NCBI RefSeq assembly: GCF_033958435.1
Contig: NC_134137.1
Coordinates: 104,604,501-104,668,500 of the forward strand
Direction of reading: 5' to 3'
Source of the DNA: Carettochelys insculpta
Lineage: Eukaryota; Chordata; Testudines; Carettochelyidae
DNA length: 64,000 nucleotides
Numbering within the stretch: position 1 is the stretch's first letter; each line of letters opens with the position of its first letter. The translations under genes and the position numbers were made by a program. The notes below the pieces were generated by a model. That model saw only the letters and a list, made by a program, of their open reading frames with translations. It did no database searches and was not told the DNA's origin. Shown one piece after another: positions 1 through 58,499 of this stretch.

Positions 1-1226
1 CCATCAATCGTGTGTCCTGACCCTGTGGCTCAGGGCCCCCACTCCACCCATGCCCCCCCATCATCTAGCGGTCCGGGGGCCCTGTGGGATACCACATGCA
101 GGAGGGTCCCTGCACGGTGCAGCCGGCACCAGGTTCACTGTGTTACCCCCACACCCACCCTGGGGGAATGCCTTGTGAAGTCAGGCAGGGCTGTGGGCAA
201 CGTGCATCCCAAAAGCCCAGTGCCTACCTGCTGGTACCTCCATGCACTTGGGGGAGGCCCAGCTGGATGGGGTCCCAGAGGGATGACTTGGAAGGGAGAG
301 TGATGATGAGGGTCCCATCACTGGAATCCTCGTCATTGCTCCCCTAGTTGGTCCCCTGGCCCCTTGGGTGGGGAATGGTGTCTCCTGAGAGTCCTGGCTC
401 CCCTGCGGTCACTGCCTCTGGCTCCAGCTCCTCCTCCATCTTGGTCAGGGGTGCAGTGGTGTCCACCACATACTTGGAGGGCTGGACCTCCTTGGGCTCC
501 AGGAGATGGTGGAGCTCCTCATAATGGGGGCACCAGGTGAGCCATGCCCTGGAGTGGCTGCTGGCATCCCTTGCCCAGCAGTACAGCTGCCAGAGCTCTT
601 TCACTTTTATCCAGATGCTCTCCCCAGCCCAGAGAGGGTGCCTCCAGGCAGTGAGCCCACTTGCGAGGCACTCAAATGTATCAGCATTGCACTGCCACAC
701 CCCCATGTGGCGCAGGACCTCCTCATCCCCCCATAATCCAAGAAGGTCCTGCACTTCTGCCTTGCTCCACGACGGGCCCCTCTTCTGCTGCCGCTTGGGC
801 GGCTGCTGTGAGCCCTCAAGGGACTGCTGATGGGCTCCAGGGGGGTCAGGCTCTTCTGGGGGAGTGCCAGAGCTGGCTGGGGTTCTGGGTGACAGCCGTG
901 GCTTAGACAGGGAGCCATGTAGCAGGGAGCTCATGGTCACCCTGCTTCTGCCACGCTCTTGGTTTCCTGCCTGGGTAGCTGCTTCCTCTCACACGGCTGG
1001 CAGTGACCATGCAGCGCTGCATGGGCTGGCTAGAGTGTCTCTGGGATCCTGGGGGCAGGGTGCCACCATGGAGGACCCGCTACTTCGAAGGATTGCGTGT
1101 GGAGCATCTACACACACCCTACTTCAAAATAGGGCGTTACTCCATTCCCGGGAATGGAGTAAGGACTTCGAAGTTGAGCTCCTTTCCTTTGAAGTTAACT
1201 TCAAAGTAAGTTCCTAGTGTAGATGC
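1..1226 (-). mobile_element. PIF/Harbinger element, Myb-gene end, cut by window edge
   Basis: This is the terminal part of a Harbinger DNA transposon. It carries a broken Myb-like gene at 344-940. At 1078-1226 lies a terminal segment with CTACTTCGAAGG, TTCGAAGTTGAGC and an end reading CTAGTGTAGATGCACCC. The complete element at 28300-32302 has the same order: Myb-like gene, then a TTCGA-rich terminal region, then a CTAGTGTAGACGCGGCT end. The transposase half would lie before base 1, so its presence is inferred. The terminal segment also matches 60715-60848 in reverse orientation, so this family end is dispersed in the window. Confidence 0.75.
344..940 (-). pseudogene. Harbinger Myb/SANT-like protein, broken
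   Basis: The 198-residue reading frame has the layout of the second gene of PIF/Harbinger elements. A basic, Pro/Gln-rich stretch (KRQQKRGPSW) leads into a Trp-rich Myb/SANT-like trihelix domain at about residues 55-145 (motifs LLGLWGDEEVL, KVKELWQLYCWARD). A related protein lies at 31939 and another at 58165. In known families this protein binds the element's ends and helps bring the transposase to the nucleus. Here the frame stops at TAG (344-346), but the acidic stretch seen in the other copy (DEDSSDG) continues in frame after it, so the stop is a nonsense mutation. The locus is a pseudogene, and I see no sign that it is a host gene. Confidence 0.75.
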
Positions 1227-1580
1227 ACCCACTATGAGCAGCTGCCAGAATAAGGACAGCTTTGAAATTGCAACTGTGATACCAAGGTAAAGAGGGACTG
1301 AAATTGGATTGCTTGACCTAGGGTTTTTTTATTACATAATGTGCATAACTTAAATCTTATGCGCTAATTACTCCTTGGGGACTGGGTCCAGATCACAAAA
1401 AACAGCATCGCAGTGGGTTATAATAATTTGGGTGAGAGGCTGTGTGTATATCGTCTCAGAGAGGTAGTCATGTGAGCCTGTAGCTTCACATGTAACAAGC
1501 AGTTCTGTGGCACCTTAGAGACTAATGCTTTTGTTTTTACCCACAGAAGCTCATGAGCTAATAAAAGTGCTAGTCTGTAA

Positions 1581-1996
1581 GCCGATGTCTATATGACAGC
1601 CTAAACTCAAAATAAGCTACACGACGACATAGTGGGGGTTGATCCTGCTTGAAGCAGGGGGCTGGACTAGATGACCTCCTGAGGTCCCTTCCAGCCCTAG
1701 GAGTCTATGATTCTATGATTCAATTTGTGCTATGCAAATTGCATAGCTTATTTTGAGTCAATTTCAAAACAGGAGATTTCAGCATGTGACGCTGTCTGAA
1801 TGGAGCCACATGCCAAAATAAAGCCTATTTTGAGGCATCCCTTACCTCTCCTGTGATGAGGTGTACAGGGATGTTGAAATTGAATGCCTGTTATTTCAAA
1901 AAATATTTCAAAATAATGGGTGCAGTGCACTGATGGTAGCGGCTATTTGGGGCTACCACTGTATCCCAAAATAGCTCCTGCCACCTACACATAGCC
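1581..1996. mobile_element. Harbinger-type MITE with TAA target duplication
   Basis: The ends are GCCGATGTCTATATGAC and its inverted counterpart ACCTACACATAGCC. TAA flanks both sides (1578-1580 and 1997-1999), the size and type of duplication typical of PIF/Harbinger. Removing the element rejoins the interrupted Penelope tail, which confirms the boundaries. The internal sequence repeats TATTTTGA-type motifs. A CR1 tail is inserted inside it. Confidence 0.75.
1634..1720 (+). mobile_element. CR1 LINE 3' tail
   Basis: This is a short 5'-truncated CR1 insertion. It contains GTTGATCCTGCTTGAAGCAG, then CTGGACTAGATGACCTCCTG, and ends in the ATTCTATGATT microsatellite typical of CR1. It lies inside the MITE at 1581-1996 and is the youngest of the three nested layers. 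Confidence 0.9.
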
Positions 1997-2036
1997 TAAG
2001 GTGCCAAAGGACTGCTTGCTATTCGTGAGTATACAG

Positions 2037-5000
2037 ATCATTGCCAGATCGGGGTGTGTATGTACATAAAGCAGAGTAGCACTTAAGCCATGTCCCAGAA
2101 TGACCATCCACAGTTCCTGTCCTAGGGTAGATCATTTCTTCCTCATGTGTCTGGACCAGGTGCTGGACTAGGTGTAGCCAGGTTCCAACCCGAATATCTG
2201 ATAGGCTTTTTGCTGTAGGCTTATGCACAGTACCAGCCAGAATTCAGCCCCAGTTGTTCAGCAGCGAGAAAGATAGAGAAAAAAGTACTACATCCAAAAA
2301 CAAATGCTTGCACAGAAATGGAAGAAACACCCTCAGATACTTAGTTTTCACAAAGTTAGGTCAATTGTTTGATTGGGTGTTATTTTCACTGCTTCTTTGG
2401 AGTGCACGGCAGCTAGAATATGTTACACACACTTCTGCTGGAACTGATGATTGCACACTCAGCAGAATCACCACTTAAACCCCATTTGGCCCACCAAGAT
2501 TTAAAATAAAATCAGCAAGAGGTCCTCACTGAGAAAGAGACTCTAAATCTAAACTACGAAACTGTAACCCTTCTATTAATGGAACGTGACCCCCAAAAGG
2601 GACAGGTTCAGTTTCTAGGGGATTCTGTTAATAATGCAACCAAACCGTCTCAAGGGCCCCACCCTGTAACCTGGGACAATCTCACCCTTAGTGCTGAGTG
2701 CCTGTAAAGACAACTCTTCCCCTCCTGCAAGCACAGAAACAGCTTGTTTAATAACAGCAGCCTAACATAAATTTACACTGCATCACGTGCAGTATTACTA
2801 ACCAAAGGAAAGGAAAACCCCATTAAACTAGGTGCTGTCCCCAAAGTCTATTGAGCCAAGTCCCTAGCTTAGAACTCTTTATCTGCACTCTCCTGCTTAT
2901 AGATTGCACCTCCGCCTCAGCTCTCCACTCACAGTGCAGTATGGACCACACCAACCCAGCGTTCACAGGTAGATCAGCGTGGAGACTCTCGCCACACAGG
3001 GGCAGGATCACCTGCCAGCCACCTGCTGCCTACACCAGCCGCCCCTTGCCGGCTGCTCTCTGCCAGTCGCCCCTTCCAGCCACTTGCCTGCGGCTTTGTG
3101 GGTTTGGATCTAGGCAAGACCCTGTGATTTCAGCTCTCAGTGGCTTCAGCTCTGGGCCTAGTCAGACTTTCAGTATCCAACAGTGTGAAGGAGGGAGGGA
3201 AAACTAGTCAACCAGACTTATGTCTGTAGAGCCAGAGGGCTGCTAGCTGGTTCAACCAGTACCCCCTCTCCCTTCTACTCCATAGTGCTCTGCTGAGGGG
3301 AGTCATCCACATCTTACACAGCAGTGATAACTGCCCTGTATCCCCACAATAATTTCGAGCATTGGTGGTATTCCACAATTTCCTGCTCTGGGTAGTAACA
3401 AGTTGTGACTTTACAACAAGTTGTTTACAATAGGCAAATCACCACGGTTGCATCTGCGACCCAGCAGGTCTTGCAAACAAAGCAACTACTTACATACACA
3501 CACCCTGAAATTCTTCCTACTTCCATGTAAGTGATCTGTAAAGAGCACATTCACCGAATTCCTGCTTCCACAGTAATTACAAAAGTACAGCTGAATGGTT
3601 CACAAAGTTAGTTTGCCTCAACTCTCCTTTGAACATTGGAGTCTCTTTGCCCCATTTGTGGTGGTGGTTATACTTGATGTTAAATGATGAAGAAGTAGGT
3701 AATAAACAAACAATCTACCAACAACTTCTTTTTTTTTTCACCACTGACTCTCCTGTGCATTAGAACTTTCACTGAAAATTGGCATACTGAATATACTGAG
3801 TAAGGAATGTGCGCTAGTAAGTCAAAGCATGAAGAGTTATTGGTGAGCTAAAAAAATTGCAGTGCATCATGTGAGTGACTGAGGTATATTAAAATAGGAT
3901 ATTTTACTTATGTAATCAAAGAAGATATACTTTAAAATATGACTCTGCATGTAGCAATATATTTTAATGTATCATATACAACATTCTCAAAGTCAGTATT
4001 TTAGGAACAAGCTTTGTAGTTAGCAGAAATTGCATTAGGGCCACAAGTATGCGAGGAAAGCTAAATGTTTAACAAGATTTGCACTATCTTCCATGATTAG
4101 TATGTTTTACATATTACCACTGACAAAATATGCTAAAAGTTTATTCAGATAGAGCTTAGTTCCTCTAGAAACTGAAATGTGTTGCCTCTGGCTACTGGAA
4201 TTGGCCTTAAAGGTTTTGTGAGGCCATTTGGGAAGGACCACACGGGGTTCTATGCATCCGTGAGTTAATTTCTTCCCTTCATACACAAGCACACATTCAT
4301 CCCCTCCTTCTTTGGTACTCAAAACAGTGCCATATCCTGATAATTTCTGTAATCCCCAACAACTTTACGTGTGTCTGACACACACACTCCTCCGCTGATC
4401 TCTTTCCTCTCAGCATTGTCTGAGAAGTTTCCATGTGTAGAAGGGCAGGTGCAGGATTCAGTCTCTGCTACAGAAATCACACAGGAGCGTCTGCTTATTT
4501 AGAAATGAATTCTTGCTCCTTATCTAACTGGACATGGTTCAATTTAAATAGGGAATTTCCTGATGTTTATTTTAGTTCTTACACAGTTTAAATTAAGGGC
4601 TGATTCTGTGGCTTAGCAACAGTCTATGCAATATTCATCTAGTCACACTCCCAGAAGAGCATCTGTAGAATCGTACATGAAATATTTGAGTCCTTTTTTT
4701 TTAAAAATCACTTATGCACAATGTTGTTTTATGCCCTTATATACTGTAATCTGCTATCTAATCTACCAAAGATATCTAGTCAATGAAATTCGTCTTATCA
4801 CAGTATTGTTAGAACTTTCAGAAATACATTTAGGAAAATTGTGCATTTATCTTTCTCACAAATTGTTTCTCTTTTCTGTGCTTTTGGATTCTCAGATGAT
4901 GTGAACCAAACCTGGATATCACAAACGATAAACAATCTTTGGCAATAGGAGAACCCTAGCCTGTCTTAGCATGTGTGCAAGCCCACAGGTATAGAGCAAA

Positions 5001-5192
5001 GGACCTCATGTGTTGTTTCAAAATGTTTGAAGACATGACCAGAACAGTACAGGCCTCTGAGATGAGAACAATGTAGCTAGTTGTCTAGCAAAGGAGAGCA
5101 TGTCAAATTGTTAGTTCAGCACTTGGCTAAGAGTTCAACAACTAATCAGGTTAGTTTCCTACAGGTCAATCTGATGAAGCAATTATACAGCA
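2037..5192. other. Downstream flank of DCT, including probable 3' UTR
   Basis: I see no coding exon or clear transposon here. The part nearest the gene should be the DCT 3' UTR, transcribed leftward. On the minus strand AATAAA occurs at 4572-4567 and at 4145-4140; either could be the polyadenylation signal, about 620 or 1,050 nt after the stop. Nothing in the sequence decides between them. Short open frames in this stretch lack any recognisable family signature. Confidence 0.4.
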
Positions 5193-52123
<46,931 letters not shown>

Positions 52124-52368
52124 TGCTGCACCGAGTTTGGCTTCTGGCAATCAAGCACAAGAGCAAGAGTGTTTCCTTAACAGCCTCTGAATAGGATGAG
52201 ACTGCACTTCTTCCAGATTCACAGCCGACCAGGCTCTGACTGACTCATAGAATTTCCCTCACTACTTATGATGTTGGCATTTGGTGTGTTTGCTTAAGCC
52301 TTGACTATAATTGCCTTGAATGTGGTTCAAAAGCCCTTTGCTCTGTAATGCTTGCCAAGACTTTAAGG

Positions 52369-52377
52369 ATTTATATA
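52369..52377 (-). promoter_or_regulatory. DCT: DCT TATA box
   Basis: On the minus strand the sequence reads TATATAAAT, about 246 bases before the start codon. A start site some 30 bases downstream would give a 5' UTR of roughly 215 bases. It lies 56 bases downstream of the M-box. Confidence 0.65.
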
Positions 52378-52432
52378 GAGGGTGGGAGAAACCCTCATTA
52401 GAAGGATTAGTACTGCCTAAATCCTCGTGTTT

Positions 52433-52441
52433 AGCACATGA
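52433..52441 (-). promoter_or_regulatory. DCT: DCT M-box (MITF E-box) overlapping CRE-like site
   Basis: On the minus strand the sequence reads TGATGTCATGTGCT. TGTCATGTGCT differs at one position from the 11-base M-box AGTCATGTGCT known from pigment-gene promoters, and its core CATGTG is the MITF E-box. TGATGTCA is one base from the CRE consensus and overlaps it. The spacing from the TATA box fits a proximal melanocyte promoter. Confidence 0.75.
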
Positions 52442-52444
52442 CAT

Positions 52445-53590
52445 CAGGAGTGAAAAGAAGCTGATGAGGGAGGGGAGAAGTCCCGAAGGGTTTTAGAAGT
52501 TCATGATGGGAGCACACTCTCGGATTTACTACTTCTCTGTGTCTTGTCTGTCTCATGTGCTTTGTTAAACTTGTTGATCTCACACTGCGCCTAGGGTGAT
52601 TGGGAATACAAGGCTTTTTTGTTTGCCAATTTGAAAAAAAAATCAAAACCCTTTACACATGTTAGAAGTAAAATAGCCCTCTAGTTTTTTAAATGTTTAT
52701 TCACTGGCTGGTGGTGGCATCTGCAGTGAAGCAACAGCTTGTAGACTTGGAGGCAAAGAAAAATAAAGCAGACACCCACAGCTACTATACGGTTGCAAAA
52801 CTAACAAAAAATAACAAATCTACTCCTAACAGCTAAAGACAAGGGCTGTAACCTGTTAATGGTGTGGCTTTTCATAACATTCTTGTTCTTTCTAGCCACA
52901 CAGAAAGAGCAAAATACATCCCTGCAGATGTATTATGCACAGTGTAAGTAGAGCAAAGTTAAAGTTCGTTTTTTCCTCTCTAGCCTTTCCCTACACAAAT
53001 GATCAGATAAGTAGTTTAGCCCCCACAAAGTTCCTCACATTCCAGGTTTCTTACCCTGTTTTTGCCCTCTACTGACATCAGAGAAATACATAGTACTGAA
53101 ACGAGCACAGGATGGTGATTAGAGACATCCTTCTGAAACTGTGGAGGCTCCCCAAAATCAAGGATTTGTCCCACACTGTCAGATGTTAAATATATATAAT
53201 TAGTAGTCATTCAGGTGTTCCATACTTCTTGAATTTCCTTATCTAGTTCCAAAGTTATTTATGGAAAATCTTCTCCCTGGTTCTTTCACTGAAGACCAGC
53301 TGTTCTGATTTTAATATTGCAACAAATTACTTTGAAAACAGTTGTGAAAGAGTTTGAAGCAATTGCTGTACCAGGGTTTGAAGTGTGAGGGAAAGGCACT
53401 GGCTCCTCTAGTCTTTAGCCACACTCCCTGCACCTGCCAGCTCATGTCGATTAGATTGGGTCTGTTACAAAACTCGTATGAAAGACTCCTTCACAAGTAT
53501 TGCATTAAAAAGCTTCAGTAATACAACGGTAGCATTTAGCCATGAAAATCTTTTGGCACTGGCAGCAACAGGGACTGAGTGTAATATCTA
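52445..53590. other. DCT upstream flank
   Basis: No coding exon or clear transposon is seen. It may hold further melanocyte control sites, but I cannot support any single one. Confidence 0.3.
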
Positions 53591-53593
53591 TGG

Positions 53594-53926
53594 CAGGGGG
53601 TCAGCAATCTGTCTGAAGGGGAGTGCCAAAATTTGACCTTCTGAGCTCTAGATATGGTCCAAGAGTCAATGAAACTTTTTAAAGTTACTAACAATCCTAC
53701 TTACAACAGCTTCATTAGCAAATAAATTAAGGTGCAGAGCTTTACTGGTTAGGTGGTGGCTGGTAGCATTAGCTGGTCTTTTGTTAATCCACAGGCGGCA
53801 TGGCTTTGAGCAAGCTCCTGGCTGCTTTGGGGAGGAAGAGTGGGGGCTGAGCTCCTGCCTCACGTGCCAATGAAAATCAGTTTGCATGCCACTCTGAGCA
53901 CCAGTGCTGGGGGTTGCTGATCTCTG
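53594..53926. mobile_element. Non-autonomous hAT element, inverted relative of 5550-5875
   Basis: The ends CAGGGGGTCAGCAATCTG and GGGGGTTGCTGATCTCTG are inverted relatives. The flanks ATCTATGG and ACCTAGGG match at six of eight bases. The internal order is the reverse complement of the DCT intron 7 copy, for example TTAGGTGGTGGCTGGTAGC and CACAGGCGGCATGGCTTTG. More flank decay suggests an older insertion. Confidence 0.75.
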
Positions 53927-54219
53927 ACCTAGGGGGTTCTTTTCAACAATACAACATAAACCCAGCACTTGTCCCCCAATAACATGGGACAATCACATCC
54001 CACAGCTGGGTGCTTCTGCGAGACAATCCTTCCCCACTGGCGAGCACTGTGTCTGAGTGTAGCAAAGAAATGTTTAATAAAAGGAGGGAAGCAATGCAGC
54101 ATTAGCTTGGGAAAACACTTCAAGCAGGGCTGATAAACCAGTATCAAAAGACCCTCCCCACAAGTAAGTTGGGCAGCATCCTTTTCCATCAGGCTCTTAC
54201 ATCCAGAAACCAAAAGTGA

Positions 54220-54452
54220 ATAGTAACAGAGAGGGAGCCGTGCTAGTCTATACACTATCAAAACAAAAAGCAGTCAAGTAGCACTTTAAAGACTAGCAAA
54301 ATAGTTTATTAGGTGAACTTTCGTGGGACAGACCCACTTCTTCAGACCATCTGGTCTGGCTATGGTCTGAAGAAGTGGGCCTGTCCCATGAAAGCTCACT
54401 TAATAAACTATATTGCTAGTCTTTAAAGTGCTACTTGGCTGCTTCTTGTTTT
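54220..54452. mobile_element. Palindromic Penelope-like tail insertion with 14-bp target duplication
   Basis: GAAACCAAAAGTGA flanks it exactly (54206-54219 and 54453-54466). The left arm is antisense with the complete terminus (AGTAACAGAGAGGGAGCCG). The right arm is sense and stops at GCTTCTTGTTTT. The centre reads CAGACCATCTGGTCTGGC, so the arms meet at slightly different tail positions. Confidence 0.9.
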
Positions 54453-55214
54453 GAAACCAAAAGTGACTTTAACATGCACTGCATCCCATTCTGTACAGAC
54501 CCAGAGCCCAGCAGTGCATCTGCAGTGTTTACCTCCCGCTCTGGGAGGAGCGGGTTAAGAAGGCACTTTACTCATTCTGATGCCTGGGCACCCATTTGTT
54601 GCTCCTCTTCACTGGCTGCACTACTGGCCCAATGGTGATCCACTCCTCTTCATCAGCCATTCTGCTGGCTCGTCATGCTGCCTCTCCATCCATCACCTTG
54701 CCAGACAAACTTCACACCTCACTACTGGCCACCCTGCCAGCCAGTCACCAATTCACTAGGATCTCATCAGGTCCCAGCACTTAACTCTCAGTAATTTCAG
54801 CTATTAGTGAGGCAACCTCATTGCAGGTGCACACAAGGCAGTCTGGGGGAATCACCTAACCATCACAACACACACTTCCCTGGTGAGTAGAATCCACCTC
54901 CCTTGTACAGCAAGTGCCATTGAATTGAGGGTGCGTGCCACAGTGGGGGTATGCCAAATACAGCTTTGCCACCCTTGATTCACACAACAAGGATAAAACC
55001 CTTTAGTACCCTCTGCTTCAACAACAAAGAGACTGGGGAATCCAACAGCGAACAAAATGAGCAGTTGGATGAGAAATCTCATCATGCTGAGCACCAAAGC
55101 AGGATGGGTGTGTCCATGTAAAACGAGGTGTGCTCCTGAGGTCCTCTTCCACAGCTCATCACTATGCAAGTGACGTCGAAAGGGGTAAGCGACTACACAC
55201 AAAACGTGGATTGA

Positions 55215-56255
55215 TGTCCTTTCAACACATGGCTGGCCTCCTGCAGGCTCCCTCCATGGTGTATCCAGAGCTCCCCCTGCCCTGCACCTGCTGTCATCTC
55301 TGGCAGTACGCCACCACCGAGGAATGGTGGGACAACATCGTCCTGGAAGAGTGGGACAATGATCCGTGGCTCTGAAATTTTAGGATGACCCAGGCCACCT
55401 TCATGGAGCTGTGCGGTGGCTAGCACCAGCACTTTGCCACCAGGACACCGGCATGCGGCCTGTGCTCCCCCTGGAGAAAAGGGTGGCGATCAACATGTGG
55501 GAGCTGGCCACCCTGAACGGCAACTGCTTGGTTGGCCACCAATTCAGGGTGGGGAAGGCCACTGTTGGAGGCATCCTTCTAGAGGTAAGACAGCCTGGGC
55601 CATGCGCCCACAGTGGGGCCCAGGGAGCAGGTCCCCTGCATGCCACCACACACTCATGGGTGTCCGTGCTCTCCACCTCAAGAAGGTCATCAATGCCATC
55701 AACTGGATCCTCGTGCACCACCTCATCCTCTTGGGGAACATGGACACCGCCATGGCCAGGTTCCAGCAGCTGGGATTTCCCATCTGTATCAGCGCATTGG
55801 ACAGCACCCACATCGCCATCTGGGCCCCACCACACAGCTACAGATGGTACATAAATCAGAAGGGCTACCACTCCATCATCCTCCAGGCCCACGTTCCCCC
55901 ACAGGAGCTCCCCATGGGGGATCTGACCATGTTGCCGTGCATTGTTGCTGATGAGGCCTGCCCCCTCCAGGCCTGGCTAATGCGCTCCTACATAGGACAC
56001 ACCAGTGACAGCCAGGGCCACTACAATGCCCGGATCAACCAAGCCATGAATACGGTGGAACAGGCATTTGGGCTTCTGAGGGCACACTTCAGGTGGCTGC
56101 TGATGCGCCTGGAGGTGGGCCTCCCCAGCATGCCTGTGGTCGTGGGTGCCTGCTGTGCTCTCCACAACCTCATGAAGAGCAAGCAGGAGCTCTTTGTGGT
56201 GCACTGGGTGGATGAGGCTGTGCCATGGTATGACCAGCCAAGTGCAGTCCTGTGA
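55215..56255 (+). pseudogene. Harbinger DDE transposase, second copy, lacks second catalytic Asp
   Basis: Fragments in three frames follow transposase order. EEWWDNIVLEEWDND and TQATFMELC come first, then WLAPALCHQDTGM and VGHQFRVGKATVGGILLE. A GTAAGA intron (55585-55685) sits at the same place as in the first copy, followed by ALDSTHIAIWAPP (first Asp) and VEQAFGLLRAHFRWLL (Glu). After ILQAHV the sequence jumps directly to PPQELPMGDL; about 45 codons are missing, including the STHDARVF block with the second catalytic Asp. The protein could not be catalytic. A TGA near 55373, a TAG near 55420 and a frameshift also break the first exon. Confidence 0.8.
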
Positions 56256-57281
56256 CGCCAGGTGCACCAGGACAGGGTGCATGTGCAGGAGGCCCTCTGA
56301 GAGGCCTTCGCCCAGGGACCCCTATGACCCGGCTCTGTCCCGCCCTGTGCAACCCCCCCTGCACCTTCACCCCCACCTCCGCCCCACCAGCACCACCACC
56401 CGCACTGTTCAATGAAGTTAACTGTTAATTTTTCAAAATCTAACAAGCCTCTAACCATTTACAATGGGGGGTAAACTATTTACAAGGGGGTCAGAGGGCC
56501 TCAATCTGCTGTAGGGGTGGTGGGATATGAGCCATGGTGGCCCCTGGAGCCGTGACCACTCTGATTCTGGGATCCATGGCGGGGCTGGGACGAGGCAGGG
56601 TGCACAGGTAAGTACGGGCGTGCTGAGATTGAGACAGCCTCAGACTTGGGCAGGAGGGTAGTGGAGCCATGACCAAGCTGAGTGCAGCTGCCCACAGCCA
56701 CTGCACAAGCTCCTCCCTCTTGAACACAGTCATGCCAGGTGGGAGCAGGGCGGGGAGAGCGGGAGGGGCCCCAGGGGGGAAGGGACAGGGGCAGGAGCCA
56801 TGGGAAAGGTCATCCATGGAGTGGGCGGCTGGGCCAGGCAGCTGGTGACAGCCTGGGTTAGGGTGACGAGGTAGTCCGCGACCTGGTCCTGGGCCGCCCG
56901 CTCCAAGGAGACACATTCCTGCAGCAGGCGGTTTTGCTCGTGCCATGCAGCCATGGGGGCGGCCACCAATTTATTGGCTCAGCTGTGGCAGCGGGCCCAC
57001 CCAGCATGGGGCCCGGTCCTGCGGGGTGTCACTCTTTCCCCCTCCTTGGCTGCTGTGGGGCTCCCTGGAACATCAGGGGGCTCGAGTGGCCTGCAGATGT
57101 TGAGGCTGTGAAGACATAAAGGGAGAGGGTGGCGCCCTGTCAGTCACATGACCGGTTACCGTGGGCCAGTGGCCACGTCCCTGCTGCTGTCCCTCCCTGC
57201 TTGTGGTGGGGAGCCAGGGGGTGGCCTAGCTGCTGTGGGGTCCATCCACCCTGGGCCGTTGGCAGGGCTGGTTTGGCCCCA

Positions 57282-58165
57282 CTACAGCCCTCCCAAGCAT
57301 GTGCCCATCATGCTTGGGCCCCTCCCTGATGGCAACCATGGCCATCCCTGGGTCCATGGCCCATGGCTGCATGCCCAGGCCCATGCCAGCAGTGGCAGAC
57401 TGCCTCTCCCACATGCCCAGGGCACCCCACACCCAGGCACCTGAGGGTGCCTTTGGGGGGGTTCAGGAGAGGCCTGAGCGAACGTGGCCCAGCTCGTGCC
57501 CTCTGATGCCTCTGCAGTAGATAGAGGTACCTCGCTCCTGCCCTCACCATCACCGTTGCTGTCGTCGGCTGGTGGCTCCCAGCTTGGCATTGGTGGTGCA
57601 ACAGGGGGCCCCAGCTCTGGCTCCTCGCCCTGCCCCACAGGCTCCATGGTGTCCAGGGTCTCCTCTGGTGGTGTGGCCTCCCTGGAGCTGAGGAGCTGAT
57701 GCAGTTTTGTATAGTTGGGAAAGGTGGCAGGCGCTGCCCCCGATCTCCTGGCTGTGTCCCTCGTCTTTGTGTAGCCCTGGCGCAGCTCCTTCACTTTTGA
57801 CCGCACCTGGTCAGGGGTTCGGGGGGCGGGCTGGCCCCTTGCAGCCAGGCTGGCACCAGGCAGGCAAAGGCAGCTGCCTTTCCTTTCTGCTCTTTCATCC
57901 TGAGTAGGACATCCTCATCCCTCCAGATGGCCAGCAGGTCCCAGACCTCAGCCTCCAGCCACAGGCCACCCCTCCTCTCCAGTGACTGCCCAGGGTCCTG
58001 GGGGCCCTGCCGCTCGGCGCCTTGTGATCCCTGGGGCTCCCAGGGGTCTTGCCTGCTGGTCATGACTCCAGCTGAGTCCTTTTCTGTATTTCTGGGGGTG
58101 CTGCAGAGTGTACGGCCATGAGCACGTGCTCCTGTGGCTGCCAGCACACTCTCAGCTTCCTGCAT
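57282..58165 (-). pseudogene. Harbinger Myb/SANT-like protein, second copy, broken
   Basis: The start at 58165 (MQEAESVLAATG) matches the position of MQAAAQ in the first copy. The Myb/SANT-like domain follows (GLWLEAEVWDLLAIWRDEDV), and a frameshift near 57800 moves the frame to RSKVKELRQGYTKTRDTARR. An acidic/Ser segment (ADDSNGDGEG) comes next. A further frame at 56969-56733 (HEQNRLLQECVSLERAAQDQ) looks like a coiled-coil second exon. It is dead and clearly transposon-derived. Confidence 0.75.
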
Positions 58166-58499
58166 CGGGTTTCTGTATCCCTGCAGCTTTAAGACAGCTA
58201 CAGATGACAGCCTTAGAGCCCTGACTGCTGGCCAGGGCATCTCTGTGTGCCGGGGAGGGACCAGCTCTGTGGAGGACTTGTGATTTCGAAATGGTGGCCA
58301 GGGGAGTGGGTACACAAGTTTCATTTCGAAATTGATGTCAAAAGAGGGTATTGTTCCCAACACGGGAACATCTTTTTATTTTGAAGTTGATTTCAAAATG
58401 AGCGATTTGTGTGTAGTCGCTCTGCTGTTCATTTTGGAATCGCCTCTCCTTTCGAAATCACTTTGAAAGTTACCTCTAGTGTGGCCGCAGCCTACATGT

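Larger units (their letters stand above)
1452..2036. mobile_element. Old Penelope-like tail pair, inverted, with nested insertions
   Basis: Bases 1452-1540 carry a Penelope-type 3' tail in antisense (GAGAGGTAGTCATGTGAGCC, then CACCTTAGAGACTAATG). Bases 1541-1580 and 1997-2036 carry the same tail in sense (AAGCTCATGAGCTAATAAAA, then TAAGGTGCCAAAGGACTGC). The sense arm is split by a MITE at 1581-1996. Possible degenerate target duplications are GTGTGTATATCGTC before it and GTGAGTATACAGATC after it. The sequence variant resembles 60448-60714 and is older than the copies at 36.5, 54.2 and 63.7 kb. Confidence 0.6.
55200..58491. mobile_element. Second PIF/Harbinger element, decayed, left end missing
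   Basis: A plus-strand transposase remnant (55200-56255) and a minus-strand Myb-like remnant (58165 to about 56500) are convergent, as in the element at 28300. The right end is present: TTTCGAAATCACTTTGAAAG, then CTAGTGTGGCCGCAGCC at 58475-58491. The left 350 bases and left inverted repeat are not recognisable. Protein sequence differs clearly from the first copy, so it belongs to another subfamily. Confidence 0.75.
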
